From an uncultured Lachnospiraceae bacterium (GTDB lineage: Bacteria > Bacillota > Clostridia > Lachnospirales > Lachnospiraceae), in the NCBI GenBank assembly GCA_910586955.1, contig CAJUMM010000131.1:1-6085 (forward strand): DNA of 6,085 bases. The letters run 5' to 3'. Position numbers and translations under genes: made by a program. Shown here piece after piece: positions 1-6,025 of the stretch (the first letter of the stretch is position 1; each line of letters opens with the position of its first letter). The notes beneath the pieces are model-generated. The model made no database searches. It saw only the letters and a program-made list of their open reading frames with translations, and was not told the DNA's origin.

Positions 1-39
1 AGATCTACACTCTTTCCCTACACGACGCTCTTCCGATCT
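1..39 (+). other. Illumina adapter contamination (P5 / read-1 primer)
   Basis: These bases match the Illumina P5/TruSeq read-1 adapter from its AGATCTACAC segment to its terminal GCTCTTCCGATCT. They are library sequence, not genome. The adapter is open in the frame of the downstream ilvC fragment, where it reads as a peptide containing SLHDALPI. A gene caller would therefore fuse about 13 artificial residues to the IlvC fragment. Genomic sequence starts at about base 40. Confidence 0.97.
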
Positions 40-341
40 TTTACCAGTCCGGATTTGAGGGAATGCGCTACTCCATTTCCAATACGGCAGAGTACGGCGA
101 CTACGTGACCGGCCCGAAACTGATTACGGAAGAGACAAAGAAGACCATGAAGAAGATTTTAAAGGATATCCAGGACGGTTCCTTTGCCAAGGAGTTCCTG
201 CTGGATATGTCTCCTGCAGGCGGACAGGCTCACTTTAAGGCTATGAGAAAGCTGGCGGCGGAGCATCCTGCTGAGAAGATCGGCAAAGAGATCCGCAAGC
301 TGTACAGCTGGAACGGTGAAGACAAACTGCTGGATAACTAA
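40..341 (+). CDS. ilvC: Ketol-acid reductoisomerase, C-terminal fragment (5' end missing)
   Basis: Acetohydroxyacid isomeroreductase converts 2-acetolactate or 2-aceto-2-hydroxybutyrate to the dihydroxy acid with NAD(P)H and Mg2+. It is the second common step of valine, leucine and isoleucine synthesis and acts in the cytoplasm. About 100 residues of the usual ~330-340 remain, all from the C-terminal knotted helical domain. Diagnostic stretches are YQSGFEGMRYSIS, NTAEYGDYVTGPK, SFAKEFLLDMSPAGGQ and the ending LYSWNGEDKLLDN, typical of clostridial class I enzymes. The second Ser of YSIS (codon 78-80) corresponds to the conserved substrate-binding Ser of the family (Ser251 in the Pseudomonas enzyme). 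The NADPH-binding Rossmann domain and the metal-ligand Asp/Glu residues would lie upstream and are absent because the contig begins here. The ATG at 63 is an internal methionine, not a start: coding continues upstream to the adapter boundary, with codon 39-41 half adapter. The gene ends at TAA 339-341 and is followed by a strong terminator, so it is the last gene of its transcription unit. Confidence 0.95.
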
Positions 342-366
342 AAGGCATTGGCAGAAACATAAAAAC

Positions 367-405
367 AGGGGTATTTCAAAAGACAGCTTTTGGGATGCCC
401 CTTTT
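367..405 (+). terminator. Rho-independent terminator after ilvC
   Basis: A 16-bp stem (367-382 with 387-402) closes a 4-nt ACAG loop with no bulge. It has a GC-rich base AGGGG/CCCCT and three G-U wobbles. It is followed by a short T tract (402-405, then CT) and preceded by AAAAA at 361-365. It begins 25 nt after the ilvC stop codon. The T tract is modest, so some readthrough into the next gene is possible. The hairpin contains the TTG at 390 that would otherwise extend the next reading frame, which argues against that start. Confidence 0.85.
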
Positions 406-422
406 CTGACGGGAGAAGGAAG

Positions 423-1970
423 ATGACAGAAGGATGGAGCAAGAAAGTGTTTTTACGGCTGGAACCGCCCTCACCGGAGGATCCGGCTTCCCTCCAGGAG
501 CGGATTCTTAAGGGACTTTCCGGGAGCGCCTCTTTTTCTGAGGGAAGAAGAGAGCCTGTCCGGATCCGGCCGGCCGTTCTTGGGGAGGCCGGAGAGATTC
601 TGAAACAGCAGGGCTGGGAAGTGACCGCCGTTCTGGGTTTTGACGGGGACGTGTGGGAGCTTTTGCGCCTGGAGGCCGGGGATACCGCGAAAGAGCATTA
701 CGGCCTCTGCGTGGATTTGGGCAGCACCACCATACTTATGGAGCTGGTGGATATGAATACCGGGGAAGTCCGGGGAAGGGAGAGCACCTTTAATCCCCAG
801 ATTGCTTTCGGGGAAGATATCCTTACCCGGATTTTTTACACCAAGGATCGGCCGGAGCATAGGGTTGAGCTTCAGAAGGCGGCAGCGGAGGGCTTAAGGG
901 AGCTGATGGAGCATCTCAGTGAAAAGACTGGAGCAGACGCTTTCTCCTGTGCTTCCATGATTCTGTCGGGAAACACCACCATGATTCATTTCCTTCTGGG
1001 CCTGGATGCCTTCGGGGTGTTTCAGTCTCCCTATGCAGTTGAGACCCTGGCTCCCGACGTGTGCAGGGGAGAGGAGCTGGGGCTTCCCTTCAAGGGCTTT
1101 GTCTACTGCTATCCGGCTCTTGCAAATTATCTGGGCGGGGATATTGTAAGCGGCATGATAGCTACAGGGATTCCGGACCGGGAGGAGATCTGCGTTTTCC
1201 TGGATGTGGGAACCAACGGGGAGCTGATTGTGGGAAATAAGGATTTCCTGCTGGCAGGAGCGGGGGCAGCGGGGCCGGCTTTGGAGGGCGGCGTGGTGCA
1301 TACGGGAATGCGGGCTTCCAAGGGAGCCGTGGACCGGGTTTCTGCCAGTGAAGGACAGCTCCGTGTCCATGTGATTGGAGAAGGGCAGGCGGAAGGAATC
1401 TGCGGCTCCGGCATTGTAGATTTGCTCTCAGAGCTGTTTTTAAACGGATGGATGGATATCCGGGGACGGATCGGGGAGGATGCGCCTCCTGCCGTGAAGA
1501 CGCCGGAGGGAATGGCGGTGGAGTATGCCCCCGGTCTTTATTTTTACCAGAGCGATGTAGACGAGTTTTTGAAAACCAAGGCGGCGGCTATGACCATGGT
1601 GGAGTATATGATGGGCCTGATTGGGCTTTCCATGGAGGAAGTGGGCAGGTTCTATGTGGCCGGAGCCTTCGGGACCCATATTGACAAGGAGTCCGGCGTT
1701 ACCATCGGCATGTACCCGGATATAGACCGGGAAAAAATCATTTCCCCGGGAAACACCTCTCTTCTGGGAGCCAGGAAAATGCTCCTTGAACGCTCCGCCC
1801 GGGAGAAGGCAGCAGAGATTCTGGAGCGGATGGAATACGTGCAGTTTGGGGCCGTAGAAGATTTTATCCACCGGATGGCGGCGGCCCGGGCCGTTCCCCA
1901 CACGGATTTGCAGCGGTTTCCCTCGGTGGTGAAGAAGTTGGAAGAGAGAATGAAAAACAAAGGTTGTTAA
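423..1970 (+). CDS. RACo-like ASKHA-domain ATPase (DUF4445), lacking the ferredoxin domain
   Basis: This is a 515-residue protein of the family of RACo, the ATP-dependent reductive activator of corrinoid proteins. Such proteins use ATP to drive low-potential electrons onto an inactive cob(II)alamin protein. Residues about 7-90 resemble the RACo linker region (KVFLRLEPPSPEDPASLQER, GWEVTAVLG). Residues 96-250 form the middle domain with the phosphate-1 motif CVDLGSTT (96-103), NPQIAFGEDI and the SGNTTMIH motif (182-189). Residues 258-505 form the C-terminal ASKHA core with DVGTNGEL (261-268), GAGAAGPALEGG, CGSGIVDLL (327-335), the adenosine-type motif AGAFGTHID (413-421) and the family ending PHTDLQRFPSV. 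Full-length relatives are about 600-650 residues and start with a plant-type [2Fe-2S] ferredoxin domain. No such domain and no CxxC motif are present, so electrons would have to come from a separate protein. I chose ATG 423 because GGGAG (411-415) lies 7 nt upstream and the longer TTG start at 390 lies inside the ilvC terminator. The partner corrinoid protein is not in the window. Family assignment is firm; substrate is unknown. Confidence 0.85.
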   Translation: MTEGWSKKVFLRLEPPSPEDPASLQERILKGLSGSASFSEGRREPVRIRPAVLGEAGEILKQQGWEVTAVLGFDGDVWELLRLEAGDTAKEHYGLCVDLGSTTILMELVDMNTGEVRGRESTFNPQIAFGEDILTRIFYTKDRPEHRVELQKAAAEGLRELMEHLSEKTGADAFSCASMILSGNTTMIHFLLGLDAFGVFQSPYAVETLAPDVCRGEELGLPFKGFVYCYPALANYLGGDIVSGMIATGIPDREEICVFLDVGTNGELIVGNKDFLLAGAGAAGPALEGGVVHTGMRASKGAVDRVSASEGQLRVHVIGEGQAEGICGSGIVDLLSELFLNGWMDIRGRIGEDAPPAVKTPEGMAVEYAPGLYFYQSDVDEFLKTKAAAMTMVEYMMGLIGLSMEEVGRFYVAGAFGTHIDKESGVTIGMYPDIDREKIISPGNTSLLGARKMLLERSAREKAAEILERMEYVQFGAVEDFIHRMAAARAVPHTDLQRFPSVVKKLEERMKNKGC

Positions 1971-1992
1971 TTCTTCCTGATTGTGATATCTT
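1964..1992 (+). promoter_or_regulatory. Candidate promoter for the c-di-GMP/lipase operon (weak)
   Basis: TTGTTA (1964-1969) and TATCTT (1987-1992) are 17 bp apart, each matching the sigma-A consensus at four of six positions. They overlap the end of the upstream gene and would start a transcript near 1999, just before the hairpin at 2005-2034. This is the best-spaced pair I found in the 78-nt gap, but the match is weak. The cluster could instead be read through from the upstream gene. Confidence 0.22.
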
Positions 1993-2004
1993 AGTATAGG
2001 AATC

Positions 2005-2034
2005 AACTGTCTTTAGGTGCAGATAAATACAGTT
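2005..2034 (+). promoter_or_regulatory. Leader hairpin directly upstream of the diguanylate cyclase RBS
   Basis: AACTGT (2005-2010) pairs with ACAGTT (2029-2034). After one C/T mismatch, TTTA (2012-2015) pairs with TAAA (2024-2027), leaving an 8-nt loop GGTGCAGA. The structure ends two bases before the AGGAGG ribosome binding site at 2037-2042. It is AU-rich and followed by only four Ts (2033-2036), so it would be a poor terminator for the upstream gene. A translational control element or weak attenuator is equally possible. It does not resemble a c-di-GMP riboswitch. Confidence 0.4.
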
Positions 2035-2048
2035 TTAGGAGGATATGT

Positions 2049-2966
2049 ATGGAAAAGATACTTATTATCGATGACAGTCCCGTACAGGCAAATCTTTTAG
2101 AATCCATATTAAAAGACGAATACGATATAACCGTGGCTAATACGGCCCAGGCGGGCCTTCAATGTGTTAGGTCTGAGACGTTTTCCCTGATTCTTTCCGA
2201 TGTGGTGATGCCGGATATGGATGGTTTCACCCTGCTGAAAACCCTCCAGGAGGAGCTTGTAACCCGGCATATTCCAGTGATCCTGATCACCAGTCTTTCC
2301 GATATCCAGAACGAGGAGCGGGGACTGACCTTAGGGGCCGTGGATTATATCGCCAAGCCCTTTCATGCGCCCATTGTGAGGGCCAGGGTACATACTCATA
2401 TCAAACTTTACCAGTACCGGGCGAAGATTGAACAGGAGGCTCTTTACGACGAGCTGACCGGAGCGGCCAACAGGAGGTATTACGATCAGCAGAGCATTAT
2501 CAAGTGGCAGGACGCCATCCGGCTGAAAGTTCCTTTTTCCGTCTGCATGTTTGATATTGATAAGTTTAAACTGTATAACGACCATTATGGCCATCCGGCA
2601 GGAGATAAGGTCATAGCGGCCGTGGCCCAGACGGTATCCGGCTATCTTAGGCGCAACACAGACTTTTTTGCCCGGTACGGAGGGGAAGAGTTTGTGGCCA
2701 TAGTTTTGGGCAGCCCGGCTTCGGAAGTATTTGAACATCTGAAGAAAGTGCGAAGGTCCATTGAAGATTTACATATCGAACACAAAAATTGGGACTTCCG
2801 GTATGTGACGGTGAGTATCGGAGGCGTTACGGTGATTCCGAAGTTTGGAGACGAATACCGGACCTATCTGCAGCTTGCGGATACCATGCTGTACGATGCC
2901 AAGCGTTTCGGCAGGAACCAGGTGGTATGGTCCAATGAGAAAATGGTGCAGTGGCGGGAGAAATAG
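2049..2966 (+). CDS. Response regulator-diguanylate cyclase (REC-GGDEF)
   Basis: This 305-residue cytoplasmic protein should make c-di-GMP from two GTP when its receiver is phosphorylated. REC domain (1-120): acidic pocket D8-D9, phospho-acceptor D51 in SDVVMPDMDG, T81 and K103 in KPF. A short signalling helix (120-133) leads to GGDEF (134-295), which opens with DELTGAANRR. The domain has the metal ligand D169 in FDIDKFK, N177, and the signature GGEEF at 211-215. The RxxD inhibitory site R202-N-T-D205 lies exactly five residues before the signature, so both catalysis and product feedback inhibition look intact. The C-terminus carries TVSIGG and ADTMLYDAKRFGRNQV, both family-typical. The start ATG follows a consensus AGGAGG (2037-2042) with 6-nt spacing. 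No histidine kinase is adjacent, so this is an orphan regulator. The domain order is that of single-receiver DGCs; PleD has two receivers. It is probably the first gene of an operon with the PilZ receptor, whose start lies 1 nt after its stop. Confidence 0.93.
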   Translation: MEKILIIDDSPVQANLLESILKDEYDITVANTAQAGLQCVRSETFSLILSDVVMPDMDGFTLLKTLQEELVTRHIPVILITSLSDIQNEERGLTLGAVDYIAKPFHAPIVRARVHTHIKLYQYRAKIEQEALYDELTGAANRRYYDQQSIIKWQDAIRLKVPFSVCMFDIDKFKLYNDHYGHPAGDKVIAAVAQTVSGYLRRNTDFFARYGGEEFVAIVLGSPASEVFEHLKKVRRSIEDLHIEHKNWDFRYVTVSIGGVTVIPKFGDEYRTYLQLADTMLYDAKRFGRNQVVWSNEKMVQWREK

Positions 2967-2967
2967 T

Positions 2968-3672
2968 ATGGGATTGTTTGGCTTTTGGGGAAAGAAGGAA
3001 AAGGCGGAGCCTGTAAAGGAGCATGAAAAGGACCCTGGGGAACTTAGCCAGTATTCCGGGATGCGGGTGGAAGTGATGACGGTGGAGGAACGTCTGCTCT
3101 TTGTGGCTAAGATGCAGGAAATCCGGGAGGGTACGGCCCGCCTATACCAATATTCCGACGGGGATGTGTTCCGGAAGACGGAGACTACCAATGTAAAAAT
3201 CCGGGGTTACAGCGATAAAGATGCTAAGGCGGTTTATTTGGAGGGGGCTATTACGCCGGAAGAAAACCTGGTCTGGAAGGTGGAAGATCTGGTATTTGTC
3301 AAGATTGGAAACGATCGGGCTTTTTTCCGCCTGGACACGGATTTGGAGGCCAGCATTTCCCCGGTGGGGAAAATAAGCTTTGGAGAGGAACCGGCAAGGC
3401 TCTTGAATATCAGCGTAGGCGGAGCCTGTGTAAGTACGGAATATGAGTGCCATGTGGGGGACAAATTTCTTTTGAAAGTGCAGCTGATGCCGGAGCGGGA
3501 TGTCTCCCTGCTGCTCTGCCAGATTCTGCGTGTTACGGACAAGGAAGAGTCCGGATTTGTCTACGGCTGCCAGTTTATCGAGATTAATGAGGCGGATCGG
3601 GAGAAGATTATGCAGAGTATTTTTGATATCCAGCGCAAAAAGAGGGCTTCCGGAGACCGGGGAAAAAGGTGA
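2968..3672 (+). CDS. PilZ-domain c-di-GMP receptor (YcgR-like architecture)
   Basis: This is a 234-residue protein expected to bind c-di-GMP and pass the signal to a partner. The N-terminal beta-rich region (about 30-115) occupies the place of a YcgR-type N domain. The PilZ domain (about 116-222) carries both binding motifs: RxxxR as R117-A-F-F-R121 and NxSxxG as N147-I-S149-V-G-G152. The intact motifs support real ligand binding. The first eight residues, MGLFGFWG, are hydrophobic and aromatic and are followed by KKEK, which could form a small membrane-contact segment. The start is ATG 2968, one base after the cyclase stop, with GGGAG (2956-2960) 7 nt upstream. The reading frame stays open upstream to about 2845, but that part overlaps the cyclase gene and has no suitable start. 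No flagellar or pilus gene is present, so the adjacent membrane lipase is the nearest candidate output. That link is inferred from position only. Confidence 0.88.
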   Translation: MGLFGFWGKKEKAEPVKEHEKDPGELSQYSGMRVEVMTVEERLLFVAKMQEIREGTARLYQYSDGDVFRKTETTNVKIRGYSDKDAKAVYLEGAITPEENLVWKVEDLVFVKIGNDRAFFRLDTDLEASISPVGKISFGEEPARLLNISVGGACVSTEYECHVGDKFLLKVQLMPERDVSLLLCQILRVTDKEESGFVYGCQFIEINEADREKIMQSIFDIQRKKRASGDRGKR

Positions 3673-3681
3673 GTGGTTCGG

Positions 3682-5058
3682 ATGAAGAAATTTTTCGGGC
3701 GTTTGTTTCTGGCCCTGGCAGTTCCCTGTATGCTGAACGGCATTTTGGTTCTGGCCCTTCTGTATGAGCGTTCCAGGGAGGCCCAAGTTTTAGGGGTGAT
3801 TCCCGTTCTGCTTTTAAGCCTCCCGGCGGGGGGCATGTTGTTTCTGTTTCTATGGCTTCTGTTTCTGCCCGTCTTTGATAAAGCGAAGACGGGTTTTCGC
3901 GTCCGCATGATGCTGGGGGGAAGGAGGCTTATTTACTGCGGCCTCTATGGCATGGCGGTGCAGATTCCCGTTTTTTTTAAGGTTTATGTTTCCGGGACGG
4001 CGGCGGAAACCTTAAGCCCCGGACTTCGGATTGCCGGCGGGGTACTGGCTGTCTGCGGGATTTTTTCCCTGCTGGCGGCCGGAACCCTGCGGATTTTTTT
4101 TACCTCCAGGCGTTTGAGCATCGCAAGGAGGCTTCTGATGCTGTTTACCATGTGGATTCCTCTGGTGAATCTGGCAGTGCTTCTCTATGCCTGCCGCCTG
4201 GTTTACGAGGAGTATGATTTTGAGCGGGAGAAGGTATTAAGGAGCAGGCTGCGGTCGGACACACAGATCTGCAAGACCCGTTATCCGCTGCTGATGGTCC
4301 ACGGCATCGGTTTCCGGGATCTGCGGTATTTCAATTACTGGGGCAGGATTCCCCGGGAACTGATGAAAAACGGCGCCGTGATTTATTACGGAAACCAGGA
4401 AGCCCTTGGAACGATTGTACATAACGGGGAGGATATCCGCACCCGGATTCTGCAGATGGTAAAGGAGACCGGAGCCTCAAAAGTCAATATCATTGCCCAT
4501 TCCAAAGGGGGACTGGATGCCCGCTATGCCATTACCCGCCTGGGAATGGCCCCTTATGTGGCTTCTCTCACTACCATGAGCACGCCGCACCGGGGCTGCC
4601 GCTTTGTAGACTACGCCTGCCAGCTGCCGGAGGGCCTGTACCGTTTTGTGGCCGGGTGTTTTGACCGGACCTTTTCCAGGTTCGGGGATCGCAGTCCGGA
4701 TTTCTATACGTCTACCCGCCAGTTTTCTACAGAAGAGAGTGCCCGGTTTAATGCAGAGACGCCGGATGATCCCCGGGTTTATTACCAGAGCTACGCTTCC
4801 CGGATGAAATATCCCTGGAGCCATCTGCTCCTTGCCGTTCCCTTTTGTATGATACGGCCTCTGGAGGGGGAAAACGATGGTCTGGTCAGCACGGAGTCTG
4901 CCCGGTGGGGGGAGTTCCGTGGAGTTTTCCGGAATGAAAGGGTGCGGGGCATTTCCCATGGGGATATGATTGATCTGAAACGCCAGGATTACAAGGGCTT
5001 TGACGTGACAGAGGCTTATGTGCAGATTGTGGCAGAGCTTAAGGAGAAGGGATTTTAA
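3682..5058 (+). CDS. Membrane-anchored alpha/beta-hydrolase, lipase/esterase-like
   Basis: This 458-residue protein has two parts. Residues 1-175 hold five hydrophobic segments (about 7-28, 36-63, 82-103, 115-140, 151-172). Loops rich in Lys/Arg (MKKFFGR, the 67-82 loop, the 143-150 loop) alternate with neutral or acidic ones. This predicts N-terminus in, C-terminus out, placing the catalytic domain outside the membrane. Residues 200-458 are an alpha/beta-hydrolase: oxyanion motif MVHGIG (205-210), nucleophile elbow AHSKGG with S274, then DARYAITRLG and MSTPHRG (299-305), acid D399 in GENDGLV, and H426 in GISHGDMID. The elbow has Ala in place of the first Gly, as in the Bacillus LipA group. 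The order and spacing fit triacylglycerol lipase-like enzymes, but the substrate cannot be read from sequence. C306 and C313 might form a disulfide. ATG 3682 is preferred because AAGGTGA (3666-3672) lies 9 nt upstream; GTG 3673 is too close to that site. The gap to the PilZ gene is 9 nt, so the two are probably co-transcribed. Two T8 runs (3971-3978, 4094-4101) fall in the membrane part. The stop overlaps that of the convergent LysR gene. Confidence 0.87.
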   Translation: MKKFFGRLFLALAVPCMLNGILVLALLYERSREAQVLGVIPVLLLSLPAGGMLFLFLWLLFLPVFDKAKTGFRVRMMLGGRRLIYCGLYGMAVQIPVFFKVYVSGTAAETLSPGLRIAGGVLAVCGIFSLLAAGTLRIFFTSRRLSIARRLLMLFTMWIPLVNLAVLLYACRLVYEEYDFEREKVLRSRLRSDTQICKTRYPLLMVHGIGFRDLRYFNYWGRIPRELMKNGAVIYYGNQEALGTIVHNGEDIRTRILQMVKETGASKVNIIAHSKGGLDARYAITRLGMAPYVASLTTMSTPHRGCRFVDYACQLPEGLYRFVAGCFDRTFSRFGDRSPDFYTSTRQFSTEESARFNAETPDDPRVYYQSYASRMKYPWSHLLLAVPFCMIRPLEGENDGLVSTESARWGEFRGVFRNERVRGISHGDMIDLKRQDYKGFDVTEAYVQIVAELKEKGF

Positions 5059-5987
5059 TAAGGAGGCCTGCCCCCTGATTCCGGATCTATGAGCTTCTGG
5101 CACAGTTCGGGATGCTCCTGCCTGGGGGAAAAGACGAAGCCGATATCCCGGGGAGCAATGGGGAAGGGAGAGGGCAGTTCTATCAGGCTCTGCTCCCTTA
5201 ACTCATCTTCCACAAATTCCCGGATCACACAGGCGATCCCCAGGCCGATTTTGGCAAAGTCAATGAGAAGATCCATAGAGGTGGCTTCCAGAATGTGCTC
5301 CGGGAGCAGATTCTCTTTTTGGAAATAGCCCTCCAGATACCGGCGGGTTAGATTTTCTTTGTCCAGCATCATCAAAGTTCCTTTGGTGAGGAAAAGGGCA
5401 GATCCGGGGAAGGAAACAGAAAGGGAGGCGGTTTCCTTCAGAAGACAGGAAAGGTTTTCCAGATATTCCCCGGAGGCTGCAAAGGTATCCTGAATCTGGC
5501 AGACCGGGTGAAATTCCATGCCTTTAAGCTGTTCCGGCTTTCCCACCAGGCCCAAATCCAGCTCTCCCTCCTCCAGCATCTGGAGGGTGTGGTTGGTAGA
5601 CTGGCAGGCGATGGCCAGCCGCACATGAGGATGGCCTTTGATAAAATCTTTCAGATAAGGCAGGAGGAGGTATTTGCACAGGGTAGAACTGACGCCGATG
5701 CGCAGCTGTCCCACCCCCAGCTCCCGGCGAAGCTTCAGTTCATTTTCCCCGTATTCCAGGGACTGGAAGGCGGACTTCACATGGGAGAAGAGCACTTCAC
5801 CCTCCTGGGTAAGCTGTACGCCCCGGGAATTGCGGAGGAAGAGCTCCGTTTTAAGAGACTGCTCCAGCTTCCGGATAGACTGGCTCACCGCAGGCTGGCT
5901 TAAGTAAAGGTCATCGGCGGCCTTGGAAATATTTCCCGCCAGGGCGGCGGCATAGAAAATGCGGTACAGGGAAAGGTTCTGGGTCAT
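5055..5987 (-). CDS. LysR-family transcriptional regulator
   Basis: This is a 310-residue LysR-type regulator. The winged helix-turn-helix spans residues 1-62, with NISKAADDLYLSQPAVSQSI (19-38) and the wing RNSRGVQLTQEG. The linker helix is at about 63-90. The two-lobed effector-binding domain (92-295) starts at GQLRIGVSSTL and includes EGELDLGLVG (140-149) and the lobe-closing IGLGIACVI (247-255). The C-terminus ends in a short tail, ESGGRPPY, in place of a longer final helix. The start has a strong site, AAAGGAG (complement of 5993-5999), 5 nt upstream. The effector and the regulated genes cannot be named. A divergent target gene beyond the right end is likely, since LysR genes usually sit back-to-back with their targets and the upstream DNA holds a LysR-type box. 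The gene faces the lipase, and the two stop codons overlap by four bases (TTAA, 5055-5058), leaving no room for a terminator between them. Confidence 0.95.
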   Translation of the reverse strand: MTQNLSLYRIFYAAALAGNISKAADDLYLSQPAVSQSIRKLEQSLKTELFLRNSRGVQLTQEGEVLFSHVKSAFQSLEYGENELKLRRELGVGQLRIGVSSTLCKYLLLPYLKDFIKGHPHVRLAIACQSTNHTLQMLEEGELDLGLVGKPEQLKGMEFHPVCQIQDTFAASGEYLENLSCLLKETASLSVSFPGSALFLTKGTLMMLDKENLTRRYLEGYFQKENLLPEHILEATSMDLLIDFAKIGLGIACVIREFVEDELREQSLIELPSPFPIAPRDIGFVFSPRQEHPELCQKLIDPESGGRPPY

Positions 5988-5999
5988 AAGCGCTCCTTT

Positions 6000-6014
6000 C
6001 CGGCAGTCTGCCGG
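6000..6014. repeat. Perfect palindrome in the lysR leader
   Basis: CCGGCAG-T-CTGCCGG has two exactly complementary 7-bp arms around one base. On the minus strand it ends directly in front of the AAAGGAG ribosome binding site of the LysR gene. As RNA it would fold as a GC-rich stem with a small loop (for example CCGGC/GCCGG with five unpaired bases). It could affect translation or mRNA stability. As DNA it could be an operator. Confidence 0.6.
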
Positions 6015-6025
6015 GGAAATGGTTT

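Noticed and set aside
390..422. TTG start giving an 11-residue longer RACo-like protein
   Set aside because: The TTG lies within the right arm of the ilvC terminator stem and has no ribosome binding site; ATG 423 has GGGAG 7 nt upstream, and homology to the linker region begins after it.
894..1414. Long minus-strand ORFs antisense to the RACo-like gene
   Set aside because: They lie within a clear coding region on the other strand, show no recognisable domains, and are the usual shadows of GC-rich codons.
1971..2048. c-di-GMP riboswitch in front of the cyclase gene
   Set aside because: The gap is only 78 nt, and the conserved core and paired stems of the GEMM class are not visible; only a simple hairpin is present.
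2845..2967. Longer form of the PilZ protein overlapping the cyclase gene
   Set aside because: This stretch encodes the conserved C-terminus of the GGDEF domain in another frame; ATG 2968 has a good ribosome binding site and the PilZ-type protein needs no extension.
3673..3681. GTG start for the membrane hydrolase
   Set aside because: It lies directly after the PilZ stop codon and overlaps the likely ribosome binding site AAGGTGA, whose spacing fits ATG 3682.
5060..5328. Plus-strand ORF at 5089 preceded by a perfect AAGGAGG (5060-5066)
   Set aside because: The Shine-Dalgarno-like sequence is 22 nt from the ATG, too far to use, and is explained by the Pro-Pro-Tyr-stop codons of the LysR gene on the other strand; the 79-residue product has no recognisable features.
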